A stretch of DNA of 64,000 bases, from positions 1 through 64,000 of the forward strand of contig CALTCK010000009.1 of the NCBI GenBank assembly GCA_943842625.1, read 5' to 3'. The stretch is from an uncultured Flavobacteriaceae bacterium (GTDB taxonomy: Bacteria; Bacteroidota; Bacteroidia; Flavobacteriales; Flavobacteriaceae). Within the stretch, counting starts at the first letter, position 1. Each line of letters starts with the position of its first letter. This document shows, piece by piece, positions 1 through 9,800 of this stretch. Below the pieces are notes generated by a model. The model made no database searches. It saw nothing but the letters and a program-made list of their open reading frames with translations, and had not been told where the DNA came from. The position numbers and the translations under genes were made by a program.

Positions 1-1
1 T

Positions 2-154
2 TCCAATGCATACATGATTAAAGGAGTTGTTTGTGGTTATCGAATTGAAGAAATAGAAGATGAATTTGAATTGTATAAACAATGCAGACAAATGGAAAAG
101 CTAATTGATGAATTGGCAAAAGGTAGAAAGATCGAAAAGATTTTAAGGCAATAA
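2..154 (+). CDS. C-terminal end of an unidentified protein (partial)
   Basis: The frame is open from the left edge and ends with TAA at 152-154, giving the last 50 residues of a protein whose start lies outside the window. The tail is charged and looks helical, with many Glu and Lys residues and three Cys/Met-rich positions near its middle, ending in KILRQ. I do not recognise the family. It lies 14 bp upstream of the DUF1801 gene on the same strand, so the two could be co-transcribed. Confidence 0.5.
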   Translation, partial: SNAYMIKGVVCGYRIEEIEDEFELYKQCRQMEKLIDELAKGRKIEKILRQ

Positions 155-168
155 TCCTAATCGAAATA

Positions 169-615
169 ATGGCAAAAACAAAGACAACTTACACAGGAGA
201 AAACGTAACAGATTTCATAAACTCATACGTTGATAACGAACAGAAAAAAGCTGACAGTTTTCGTTTGATCGAATTGATGCAGGAATGGTCTAGTGCTGAA
301 CCTAAAATGTGGGGGCCGACAATTATCGGATTCGGCAACTACCATTACAAATATGCTAGCGGACACGAAGGCAATGCACCTGTTCTTGGTTTTTCACCGA
401 GAAGAGCAGCGTTCTCGCTCTACGTTTATTCTGATACGGAAAGAAGTAAATTGTTGTTGGCTGAACTTGGTAAATTTAAAATGGGTAAAGCCTGTATTTA
501 TGTGAAAAGACTCTCTGATATCAATATTACAGCTTTACAAGAACTAAGTAGAGAGTCAATTAATTACATTAATGAGCATCACGAATGTTCTTGCAGAAAA
601 AAACAAACTAATTAA
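169..615 (+). CDS. DUF1801 domain-containing protein
   Basis: A 148-residue soluble protein with the DUF1801 (YdhG-like) fold signature: an N-terminal helix carrying FINSYVDNEQKKAD, then the MWGPTIIGFG-YHYKY segment near residues 47-62 and GFSPRRAAFSLYVY near residues 74-87. The family is small, widespread and poorly characterised; some members have been called iron-chaperone-like (frataxin-like fold), but the substrate is not established. The C-terminus carries a Cys pair (CSCRKK). No signal peptide is seen, so it should be cytoplasmic. It is followed directly by an attC-like inverted-repeat element, as expected for a cassette gene. Family call is firm; function is unknown. Confidence 0.85.
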   Translation: MAKTKTTYTGENVTDFINSYVDNEQKKADSFRLIELMQEWSSAEPKMWGPTIIGFGNYHYKYASGHEGNAPVLGFSPRRAAFSLYVYSDTERSKLLLAELGKFKMGKACIYVKRLSDINITALQELSRESINYINEHHECSCRKKQTN

Positions 616-632
616 CGAAAGAAAGAAAAACT

Positions 633-834
633 GTTGGTAACACTGTATATATCAAATAGGGCGTTCGGTGATTCACAAAAGTTAAGTGCTATTTACAAAC
701 ACCACCAAATTTTTAATTTGGCTTTTAAGATGAATAAGTTAAAAACAAAATATAAAAATTTGGTTCAGAGCAAATCTGAAAGTGAATTACTTTCTACTGC
801 CCTACTTGCCATATACTAACCGTTAGGCACAAGC
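633..834 (+). repeat. attC-like imperfect inverted-repeat element (a)
   Basis: About 200 bp with imperfectly complementary ends: 645-663 pairs with 798-816 (15 of 19 positions). The right end carries GTTAGGC at 822-828, which fits the integron R' core GTTRRRY. The left end (TGGTAAC at 635-641) only weakly fits the complementary R'' box. A short open frame (634-819) inside it shows no protein-like features. It sits immediately 3' of the DUF1801 gene. Similarity to integron recombination sites is inference; the inverted repeat is seen directly. Confidence 0.45.
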
Positions 835-853
835 TAAAAATCACCTAGCAGCC

Positions 854-905
854 AACAACGTATAAAATTAATGTGGGTTTTAGCCAAACCGTTACCTGTA
901 ATTGC
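854..905 (+). repeat. Short attC-like repeat element (b)
   Basis: A 52-bp element beginning CAACAACGTATAAAATTAAT and ending ACCGTTACCTGTAATTGC. The left end shares CAACAACGT and the following AT-rich stretch with element (c) at 3415, and the right end shares GTAATTG with (c), in the same orientation. It may be a shortened copy. It lies between element (a) and the phosphatase gene. Confidence 0.4.
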
Positions 906-981
906 TTAGAATAGTGGCTCTATTCAATTATTTAATTACAGAAAGCAAAAATTATGTACATTGTATTATTAAACGCATACT

Positions 982-3348
982 ATGATTATAAAAGCTAATT
1001 TTCTTTTTCTAAGAACATACGTCTTGCTATTGTTTTCTATTTCTTATGTTATATCTTATTCTCAAAACATTATTGTTACCCCATATTTACAAAATGGGAG
1101 CCCATCCCAAATGTCTATTATGTGGGAAACTGACGCACCAAATGACGGATTTGTAGATTGGGGAATTGATGTTTTTTCTCTAGACAACACTGAGGTAAGC
1201 ACTTCAATAAACAGTGATGCCAATAATCGTATTCATACTGTTCTTATTTCTGGATTAGCCCCAAATACAAAATACTATTACAAAGTTAGAATGACCTCTG
1301 GTACCGAATCTTCATTATTTAATTTTAAAACACATCCTACAAAAACATCAGAAGCTTCCTTAAATTTTGTCGCTATGTCCGATATGCAACGTGACAACTC
1401 CAATCCTGATGTGTTCGAAACCATTGTAGATCTTGGGGTTATTCCTATTGCTAATGCCAGTTATACAAATGGTATTGAAGCAATTGAAGCTATACTTATA
1501 CCAGGAGATTTAGTAGGGACTGGAACGCATAATTCTTGGCGGAATAGTTTCTTTGAACCCTCTGATGAAATTACACCTTTCATTCCTACGTATCCTGTGC
1601 CTGGAAACCACGAATATTATGGGGATGGAATTTCCTTATATTTGGATTATTTCAATCTTCCTTTAAATGGTACAACTTCCAATCCAGAAGAATGGTGGTT
1701 TAAAGACATTTCTAATGTGCGATTAATTGGAATTAATTCAAACAGTTCTTCAGCAGATTTAGAAATACAGTTAACTTGGTTGCAAAGTGTATTGGATGAT
1801 GCAGGAACTGATAACACTATAGATTTTGTATTCGTACAATTGCATCATCCATTTAAGTCGGAACTTTGGACTCCAGGCGAAATGGATTTTACCGGCGAAA
1901 TCATTGCACTATTAGAGCCATTTTCAACATTGTATAACAAACCGTCAATTCACTTTTTCGGACATACTCACGCCTATTCACGTGGACAATCAAGAGATCA
2001 TAATCATCTCTGGGTAAATGTTGCTACAGCAGGTGGGGCTATTGATAATTGGGGAGAGTTTCCTAACGCAGATTATGATGAATTTGTAATTAGTGAAGAT
2101 GAGTACGGATTTGTAATGCTAGAGGTTGAAGCTGGTGCTGACCCAAAATTTACATTGAAGAGGTATTCCCAAGGAGATTCAGTACTATTTGAAAACAACA
2201 CATTAAGTGATGAAATTACCGTCAAACGTTTTGATACATCGCCTGAAATACCAACTGGTTTAACTCCCACAGGAGATATACTTATAAATTGTGTAGAATT
2301 AAAGGCTTCTGCCTTTGAAAATGGTGAAAATACTCATCAAGCAACCCATTGGCAAATTGTATCAGGGTGTGATTTTAATGACCCAAGTGTAATCGATATT
2401 TGGAAACAAGCAACAAATTTTTATGATGAAGTAAATACGCAACTCAACGATAATCTCACAGATGAACAATTAGGATCCATAACCCTTAATACAGATTACT
2501 GTTGGAGAGTTCGTTATAGAAATGATAATTTGACTTGGAGTGATTGGTCTACTCCACTAAGCTTTACGACCACAACTCCTAATTATATAACAACAAATTT
2601 ATTGTTAAACCCTGAAGCGGAATTGGGTATAGAAAACTGGACTGGAGATATAGAGAGTTTAACTTCTAATGAATGTGATTCGGTTCCAGTTTATCAAGGC
2701 ACAAATTTTTTTGGAGTAGGTGGTATCTGTGTTAATGAAATGGAAACTGGAATTGCTTTTCAAGATATTGATGTGTCTTCCTTTGCAACAGAGATTGACG
2801 CAGGTAGTTATTCCGTAGAGTTTTTGGGTTATTTAAGGACATTTGATATAGATAATGATTTACCAGAAATGTTTATGGATTTTATTGATGGAAACAATGT
2901 AGTTTTAAACACTACAACCACAATATCCAACAATACACCTGAGTGGCTTTTAAGAAGTGTTTTTGATAATATACCATCAGGAACAAGAGTTTTAAGAGCA
3001 ACCCTAAAAGGTAATAGATTAACTGGGTCTGATAATGATAGTTATTATGATGCACTTAGTGTAAGACTCATGGAAACAAATTGCGAGACACTTGACATAA
3101 TTGATACGAATTTGGAAAATAACATTAAAATTTTTCCAAACCCAGCTTCTGGACTACTTAATTACGATTCAGTCAATATATTTGAAAAAGTTGAAATAAC
3201 AGATTTGTCTGGACGAAATATGTATTCAGAAAAAATCTTAGTTAAAAAGGGTTTTGTAGATATTTCCAATCTTAGCGGAGGAGTTTATATTATTTCTTTT
3301 ATCAATGGCGAAAAAAGGCAAAGTTTAAAATTTATAAAAATTGATTAA
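982..3348 (+). CDS. Secreted purple acid phosphatase-like metallophosphoesterase with T9SS sorting domain
   Basis: 788 residues. A signal peptide covers about residues 1-27. A fibronectin-like purple-acid-phosphatase N domain (about 30-115) precedes a calcineurin-like phosphoesterase domain (about 125-390). Metal-binding motifs are visible: SDMQ near 133, GDLVGTG near 175, GNHEYY near 208, LHHPF near 286 and GHTHAYSRG near 328. A fibronectin type III-like segment follows (about 440-530), then a beta-rich, possibly carbohydrate-binding region, and a C-terminal T9SS type A sorting domain (about 715-788) starting with IKIFPNPASG. It should be exported by the type IX system and released or surface-anchored to hydrolyse phosphomonoesters. 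It sits alone between elements (b) and (c), suggesting a cassette-like unit. Confidence 0.88.
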   Translation: MIIKANFLFLRTYVLLLFSISYVISYSQNIIVTPYLQNGSPSQMSIMWETDAPNDGFVDWGIDVFSLDNTEVSTSINSDANNRIHTVLISGLAPNTKYYYKVRMTSGTESSLFNFKTHPTKTSEASLNFVAMSDMQRDNSNPDVFETIVDLGVIPIANASYTNGIEAIEAILIPGDLVGTGTHNSWRNSFFEPSDEITPFIPTYPVPGNHEYYGDGISLYLDYFNLPLNGTTSNPEEWWFKDISNVRLIGINSNSSSADLEIQLTWLQSVLDDAGTDNTIDFVFVQLHHPFKSELWTPGEMDFTGEIIALLEPFSTLYNKPSIHFFGHTHAYSRGQSRDHNHLWVNVATAGGAIDNWGEFPNADYDEFVISEDEYGFVMLEVEAGADPKFTLKRYSQGDSVLFENNTLSDEITVKRFDTSPEIPTGLTPTGDILINCVELKASAFENGENTHQATHWQIVSGCDFNDPSVIDIWKQATNFYDEVNTQLNDNLTDEQLGSITLNTDYCWRVRYRNDNLTWSDWSTPLSFTTTTPNYITTNLLLNPEAELGIENWTGDIESLTSNECDSVPVYQGTNFFGVGGICVNEMETGIAFQDIDVSSFATEIDAGSYSVEFLGYLRTFDIDNDLPEMFMDFIDGNNVVLNTTTTISNNTPEWLLRSVFDNIPSGTRVLRATLKGNRLTGSDNDSYYDALSVRLMETNCETLDIIDTNLENNIKIFPNPASGLLNYDSVNIFEKVEITDLSGRNMYSEKILVKKGFVDISNLSGGVYIISFINGEKRQSLKFIKID

Positions 3349-3414
3349 ATAGTTTAGACAAGCCAATGAAATTTATAGTTTTTCAAAACTTTTATAAAAT
3401 TCCGCAACAATAGG

Positions 3415-3547
3415 CAACAACGTGTGTAATTGATTGCTGGTACTTGCCTAATTACGAAAATCCTTGCGGATTTTCTATTTGGTGTGTTATTTGCTAAATT
3501 TGTACAAACGCATCGAAATCATACACAAACACGATGTGCGTAATTGA
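3415..3547 (+). repeat. attC-like repeat element (c) with central hairpin
   Basis: The element begins CAACAACGTGTGTAATTGAT and ends ACGATGTGCGTAATTG, with ends that are imperfect inverted copies of each other. The first nine bases are identical to element (b). Inside is a perfect 8-bp hairpin GAAAATCC-TTGC-GGATTTTC (3456-3475). It lies just 3' of the phosphatase gene, in the same orientation as (b), and may also terminate transcription. Confidence 0.45.
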
Positions 3548-3553
3548 ACAGAA

Positions 3554-4777
3554 TTATTTATTTTTCCAAAACGATTTGACAAACAAACTTTTAAGGCTAA
3601 ACCAGAAAGCTAAAATTCCTGACAAATTCGATTTTGGAGACTTCCCCTTCCCTATGCGCTGAATTTGAAGTTCATACCAAGGTAATTCTACCCCACCAAG
3701 TTGATCTAAAAACGAAATGCCGATTTTGGGAGTCGGAATGTCAAAACGTTTTACTGATCCATCAAAAATTTGATTTGCTAAATGAGGATACATACAAAAT
3801 GGTCTTGCTAAACCTATAACATCCAAAATGCCATCCTCCAATGCTTTCTCCATTACCGAGACAGATCGAAATCCACCGGTAAGAAGTAGAGGTGTTTTTA
3901 TTAATTTCCGAGCTTTTTCTATATAATCGAGGAAATAAGCTTCACGCAATACGGTACTTTTCTTCCGATCTCCTTGCATCATAGCTGGTCTCTCATAAGT
4001 TCCACCAGATATTTCAATCAAATCGATACCTTCAGCATCCAGGAGGCGAATCACGTCCATAGATTCTTCTTCTGTAAATCCACCTCGCTGAAAATCTGCA
4101 GAATTAATCTTAATCCCTATTGGAAAATGCGAGCCTACTTGACGACGAATTTCACGATAAATCTCCAAAACAAAACGCGATCTATTATTTAAAGAACCAC
4201 CCCATTGATCTTTTCGAATATTACTGTTAGATGATAAAAACTGACTCACTAAGTACCCATGAGCACCATGAATTTGACAACCTGTAAAGCCGGCTTCTTT
4301 TAAAATTTTTGCAGTAGTTCCAAAGCGTTTTATAATATCCCAAATTGCATCTTCTGTCAATGCTATAGGTGTTTTAAACATTTTGGAAGCACTTCCCATA
4401 TTAAGTGATATGGCTGATGGTGCTACTATTTTTCTATTAATAGCTGCAAAAGCCTGTCTTCCTGGATGATTTATTTGTGGCCAAAGATGTACGCCAGTTC
4501 CTTCCACCGATGTAGCCCATTCTTTTAATAAATTAAAATGCTTATAGTCCTCGACTACTACATTTCGTGCTTCCCCTAAGGCCATTGAATCTACCATCAC
4601 ATTTCCTGTTATCAGTAAACCAGGATTGCCTTTTGCCCAAACACGATAGGCATTTATTAAACCTTTAGTTGGGGCATGATTCCTTGTTCCAAAATTTTCA
4701 CTCATTGCAGACTTTGCAATCCTATTTTTTAAAACAGATCCGTTTGGTAGAGTAAAAGGAGTAGCAATATTTTTCAT
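3554..4777 (-). CDS. NADH:flavin oxidoreductase (old yellow enzyme family)
   Basis: 407 residues with the FMN-binding TIM barrel of old yellow enzyme. Landmarks are AKSAMSENFGT near residue 22, INHPGRQ near 102, the signature GCQIHGAHGYLVSQFLSS near 165, RKDQWGGSLNNRSRF near 187, and GIDLIEISGGTYE near 250. The FMN-phosphate site is LTGGFRS...GLARPF near 300-325. These enzymes reduce activated alkenes or related electrophiles using NAD(P)H; the physiological substrate here is unknown. The basic C-terminal tail (about residues 375-407) is longer than the catalytic core needs and could be membrane-proximal. It is monocistronic, with a promoter box at 4791-4798. Confidence 0.9.
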   Translation of the reverse strand: MKNIATPFTLPNGSVLKNRIAKSAMSENFGTRNHAPTKGLINAYRVWAKGNPGLLITGNVMVDSMALGEARNVVVEDYKHFNLLKEWATSVEGTGVHLWPQINHPGRQAFAAINRKIVAPSAISLNMGSASKMFKTPIALTEDAIWDIIKRFGTTAKILKEAGFTGCQIHGAHGYLVSQFLSSNSNIRKDQWGGSLNNRSRFVLEIYREIRRQVGSHFPIGIKINSADFQRGGFTEEESMDVIRLLDAEGIDLIEISGGTYERPAMMQGDRKKSTVLREAYFLDYIEKARKLIKTPLLLTGGFRSVSVMEKALEDGILDVIGLARPFCMYPHLANQIFDGSVKRFDIPTPKIGISFLDQLGGVELPWYELQIQRIGKGKSPKSNLSGILAFWFSLKSLFVKSFWKNK

Positions 4778-4790
4778 TAATATTTTTTTT

Positions 4791-4798
4791 CAAATATA
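4791..4798 (-). promoter_or_regulatory. -7 promoter box for the old yellow enzyme gene
   Basis: On the minus strand this reads TATATTTG, a perfect match to the Bacteroidota -7 consensus TAnnTTTG, 13 bp before the ATG. No well-spaced -33 TTG is visible. Confidence 0.4.
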
Positions 4799-4868
4799 TT
4801 TAAAACAGGACAAAAAAAGCTTTTTTATAAAGCGTCTTCTATTATTTTAAACATTATTAAAAATAATT

Positions 4869-5087
4869 CTAATTATGTATTATAAACTTTCCTTTACCCA
4901 GTATATGATTGTCATTTTTAACCCAGAAGTAATAGATACCATTTGCTAGGCTACCTTTTTCAATCCATATTTTGTCATCAATTATTTTTGAAATAAAATT
5001 GATTTTACCCCCTTTATTATCAACAATATACAACTTAACACTAGCTGCAATGTAACCAATTAAACATAAAACGAATTGAGCTTTCTC
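4869..5087 (-). pseudogene. Orphan T9SS type A C-terminal sorting domain remnant
   Basis: The minus-strand frame from 5087 to the stop at 4869-4871 encodes 72 residues without a start codon; a TGA lies just upstream (5088-5090). The sequence has the beta-sandwich pattern of Por-secretion/T9SS type A tails: ASVKLYIVDNKGG, then IEKGSLANGIYYFWV, then GKGKFII at the very end. This is a cargo-sorting domain with no cargo, so it is the decayed 3' end of a lost secreted protein or the residue of a deletion. It fills most of the gap between the old yellow enzyme gene and the DUF1254 gene, both also on the minus strand. Confidence 0.65.
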
Positions 5088-5134
5088 TCAAATCGCTTTT
5101 GCTTTTTCAGATGGATAGCAAACTTTTAACGACT

Positions 5135-6634
5135 CTAATCTGTTATCTTTTCAATATTCGGCAATTGCCATGACTTGTTAAAATATGGTTCTGTAGGAGC
5201 ATACAATCTTAAGTAAACAAAGAAACCTTCATTTGAGTTAGTTTTTATAAAGTTATTTTCCATTCCGACTGGTGCTTTTCCGGGGCCAAAATATAAGTCT
5301 ACTGATCCATCTTCGTTTATATTAAGATCTTGACGCGACGATCTTTCAGCACTCCCCGTTCCATTTTCAATCAGACAGCGAGTAGCTTGATTATAAATAG
5401 TTATTGACCAAAACTGTTTCATTGGGGCATTGGCTGGCACCTTCATACGGTAATTAGAAGAACCACTAAGCCAGTTTCCATCACTATCACGGTAACCACC
5501 CAAATAAGCAGAACCAACACCCGGTATTTTGGTAGTCATACCGGCGGATGTAGTTACCGCCTCATAGGCATATGCTGCGCGCTCGTCCAATTGCTCATAA
5601 TCACTTCCTCGTTGACTTGGCTCGAGGAAAATTACGTATTCCCAATCGGCATCTTCACGATACTTAACTCCTTGAAAACGTGACTCAAAACTGTTAGATT
5701 GTGCCATAGCTTCGCCAACCAATACTGCTTCTTTTAAAATCTCTTTTTGGCGTTCGTTAGGCTCAAAAGGCTTTCCTTTTTCAATCCCAAGAAATCGTAA
5801 AGAAGCCATCATAAATCTATCCCGCTCAGCTACTGGCTCCCTTTGTATGATCTCATGAAGTCTTTCCCAATAGTTCAACCCACGCGGTTGATATTGGAAC
5901 CATTCACCTTCAGCGTTTGAATATTTCTGCACAACTCCGGGGGTAGAAGCCGGATAAATAAGAGAAGAATTAAGTAGACGCTTTCCTTCAGCCGGGTCCG
6001 GCGTTAAGATTCGTGTTCCAAACAGAATATTCATAGTACCGCTTTCAAATACATAATCTGCTTTTACTCCCTCTGGTGGAGTCTGTCCAGGTCCAAGGAT
6101 AAGATATTTACCACCCTTTCCTTTATCAGGGCCTGCTAAACCAAGGTCTGTTACTGGTCTTTGCCAAAAATCATTAACCAGTCCACCGGTAGGACCCTCT
6201 GGAACATCAATAATTAATGGACCAGATCGACCGAGATCATTAAAAGCAACTATATAAGGTGTGGTAGCATTAGCTGTCAAGATACCAAGCTTTTCCTCTG
6301 TAGTCGTATACACCACAATGTCACGATCTTGAGCATTGAATTGCCCCTCATGAACACCTTGCCATTCCGCCATACTAACTATAGGCAATGCCCAAATATA
6401 GGCCTGACAGGCACGTTGAAAATCCATCTCATCAAACAAGTTTTCTACAGATTTACGACTTGGGTAACCGTTCTCAAAAGTCAGTTTACCCATGCGTGTA
6501 TCAACGGTGCCATTTTGAACTATGCCATCCTTTCCGTATGTTATATCCGAAGATTGTCCCTCATTTTTTGTTTCTGTTTTACATCCTGTTACAATTAGTG
6601 TAATTGCCAAGATCTGAAGAAGTCTATTTTTCAT
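5135..6634 (-). CDS. DUF1254/DUF1214 domain-containing lipoprotein
   Basis: 499 residues. The N-terminus is a lipoprotein signal with lipobox Cys at position 18 (VTGC). The DUF1254 domain occupies about residues 65-210 (YIWALPIVSM near 80, then the ATTPY segment). DUF1214 occupies about 375-490, with KQFWSITIYNQATR followed by DLYFGPGKAP near 450. This two-domain architecture is common in environmental bacteria. Its biochemical role is not established, so I assign none beyond an envelope location. It stands alone between the T9SS remnant and the divergent sortilin-like gene. Confidence 0.88.
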   Translation of the reverse strand: MKNRLLQILAITLIVTGCKTETKNEGQSSDITYGKDGIVQNGTVDTRMGKLTFENGYPSRKSVENLFDEMDFQRACQAYIWALPIVSMAEWQGVHEGQFNAQDRDIVVYTTTEEKLGILTANATTPYIVAFNDLGRSGPLIIDVPEGPTGGLVNDFWQRPVTDLGLAGPDKGKGGKYLILGPGQTPPEGVKADYVFESGTMNILFGTRILTPDPAEGKRLLNSSLIYPASTPGVVQKYSNAEGEWFQYQPRGLNYWERLHEIIQREPVAERDRFMMASLRFLGIEKGKPFEPNERQKEILKEAVLVGEAMAQSNSFESRFQGVKYREDADWEYVIFLEPSQRGSDYEQLDERAAYAYEAVTTSAGMTTKIPGVGSAYLGGYRDSDGNWLSGSSNYRMKVPANAPMKQFWSITIYNQATRCLIENGTGSAERSSRQDLNINEDGSVDLYFGPGKAPVGMENNFIKTNSNEGFFVYLRLYAPTEPYFNKSWQLPNIEKITD

Positions 6635-6855
6635 TTTATTTATTATTCTAGTGATTACTTTTATTCATCAATTTTACGATTTTTTTTTAAAAAAAATATC
6701 AAAAATTTTATTTAGTATTTCTTTTGGCTCCATGAAATTATTTCCTAAAAATTATTTAATAGAACTATGAGGTTGTTTTTTTGTTAAATAATATGAAATA
6801 AAAGTTCTTCTTCGTTTGATTTTTATATTTTAGATTACTTAAAACCAACTAAATA

Positions 6856-9800
6856 ATGAATAAATATTTTACCCTTCTACTTTTGCTAATACAAATGTCA
6901 TTAGCAGCTCAAAATTTTTCTACTGAACTTTTAAAGGATATGAAGCCAAGAAGTATTGGACCTGGTGGAATGAGTGGCCGAGTAACTAGTATTGACGTGG
7001 TTCATGATAATACAGATATTATGTATGTGGGAACTGCTTCAGGAGGTCTGTGGAAGTCTGAAAGTGGCGGTGTAAAATGGGAACCTATTTTTGAAAATGA
7101 AGCTACTGCATCCATTGGTGCTGTTGCAATACAGCAATCAAATCCCTCAGTTATTTGGGCTGGTACTGGAGAAGGAAACCCCAGAAATAGCTTAAATGGT
7201 GGTTATGGTATTTATCGTTCTTTAGATGGCGGGCATAGTTGGGACTTGATGGGGTTGGAAAAAACGCGACATATCCATCGAATCCTTATAGATCCTACCA
7301 ATCCAAATATTGTATATGTGGGTGCCATAGGATCACCCTGGGGAGCGCACAAAGAACGTGGTGTTTTTAAAACCGTGGATGGCGGAAAAACATGGAGTAA
7401 AGTTTTGTTTTCGAATAATAATACGGGGGTTGGTGATATGGTAATGGACCCAACGAATCCAAACAAATTAATAGTCGCATTGTGGGAACATAAAAGAGAG
7501 CCTTGGTTTTTTAATTCTGGTGGAGAGGGTTCAGGAATTTTTATAACACATGATGCAGGAAAAACTTGGGAAAAAAGAACTGAAAAAGATGGACTACCTG
7601 AGGGAGAATTGGGTAGAATTGGACTGGCCATTGCAAAAAACAAACCCACTATTGTTTATGCGCTTATTGAAGCGAAAAAAAATGCATTGTATAAAAGTAC
7701 TGATGGAGGCTTTTCTTTTATTAAAGTAAATGATAAAGACGATATTGGGAACAGACCATTTTATTATTCCGATATTTTTGTGGATCCACAAAATGAAAAT
7801 AGAATCTATTCTGTTTTTACCTATGTGAATGTTTCTGAAGATGGAGGGAAAAATTTTAAACAACTAATGCCAGCATATGGAGTCGATAATGGGGTGCACC
7901 CGGACCACCATGCCTGGTGGATTCATCCCAGTAATGGAAATTTTATGATTGATGGAAATGACGGGGGAATGAACATTACGCGTGATGGAGGTAAAACTTG
8001 GCGTTTTATCGGTAATCTTCCGGTGGCACAATTTTATCATATTGCTGTAGATAATGAACTTCCATACAATGTGTATGGTGGTATGCAAGATAACGGCAGC
8101 TGGAGAGGACCTGCTTATGTTTGGCGTTCTCAAGGAATCAGGAACGATTACTGGCAAGAAATTTCATTTGGCGATGGTTTTGATGTACTTCCGGACCCTG
8201 ATAACAGCCGTTATGGATGGAGTATGAGTCAGCAAGGCTATGTTAATCGGTATGATTGGAAAACAGGAAATAATTATACGGTACGCCCCATACATCCAGA
8301 TCCAAATATAAAGCTAAGATTTAATTGGAACGCTGCTATTCATATAGATCCTTTTGATAACAATACAATTTATTTTGGAAGTCAATTTGTACACAAATCA
8401 ACTGATAAAGGACTTACTTGGAAACTCATTTCAGAGGATTTAACAACCAATGATCCAGAAAAACAAAAACAAAATGAAAGTGGTGGAATTACCATGGATG
8501 CGACTGGAGCTGAAAATCACACAACAATTCTTGTTATTGAACCCTCCCCTATGGAACAAAATATGTTATGGGTAGGAACTGATGATGGTAAAGTGCACTA
8601 CACTCAAAATAGTGGCACTTCCTGGATAGAAGTCACTAAAAATATACCCAAGCTTCCCAAAGGCACCTGGATTACTCAAATAAAAGCTTCTAATAAACAA
8701 AGAGGAGAAGCATTGCTTGTGGCAAATGATTATAGAAGGTTCAATTTTACTCCGTATGTATATAGGACGACCAATTATGGAAAAACTTGGAATCGAATTG
8801 TTGATGAAAACGACGTATTGAGTTACGCTTTATGTATCGTTGAAGATCCAGAAGAAAAAAACTTGCTGTTTTTAGGAACTGATGATGGTCTCTATATTTC
8901 TATGGATGCAGGAATTAAATGGGAAAAATGGGGTCATGATTTTCCAACAGTATCTGTTAAAGACCTTGTGATACAAGAAAGAGAAAATGACCTAGTAATT
9001 GGAACTTTTGGAAGAGCTGCCTGGGTTTTAGATGACGTAACACCATTAAGAGTTATGGCAAATAACAATGAAGTTTTATCATCAAAAATTAAATTATTTA
9101 AAGCACCAACAGCCTATATAGCAAACTATCAACAACCTACAGGGAGTCGATTTGGAGCAGATGCCATATTTAATGGAGACAATAAAGAATATGGCGCTAG
9201 AATTATGTTTTATTTTACAAAAAATGAAACTGAAACTAACGAGGAATTAACTGAGGATAAAGCCTTACTTAAAACGGGAGCGCACAAAGACTCTATATAC
9301 TTGAAGATTTATGATAAAGATAGATTGATAAGAAATTTAAAAAGAAAAGTACCAGATAGTACAGGTGTATACAAATGGAGGTGGTTTATGGATGAAGCTG
9401 GAGTTGGCCGCCCTTCCAGAGAAACCAGGACGATAACAAATGAACCAGGAGGAACTATTGTAAAGCCAGGTGTTTATAATTTGGTAATAAGCCATCAGAA
9501 TCAAAAATCTATGAACACCATCGAAGTAAAGAGTGATCCGAGAATAGAAATTTCGGAAACTTCGATAAATGATGCTTATGAAGCTAATAAAGAAATTGAA
9601 AAATTAATACAAACGGTTAACACTGCAGTAAACCAATTAATTGACAGTAAAAATATTGCCGCCTCTTTTAATAATCGATTGACAGAAAAAGATAAAACGA
9701 CCTACGAGCATCAAATTAAATTATGCAAAGAAATTACTAAAAAAGCAGATTCTTTAATTGACCTATATCTCGGGAAAGTGGATAAAAGACAGGGTATAAC

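Noticed and set aside
634-819. A 61-codon open frame after the DUF1801 gene
   Set aside because: It lies entirely within the inverted-repeat element, has a non-ATG start and no protein-like pattern.
4813-4826. AAAAAAGCTTTTTT palindrome upstream of the old yellow enzyme gene
   Set aside because: It has no loop and arises easily in AT-rich DNA; not convincing as terminator or operator.
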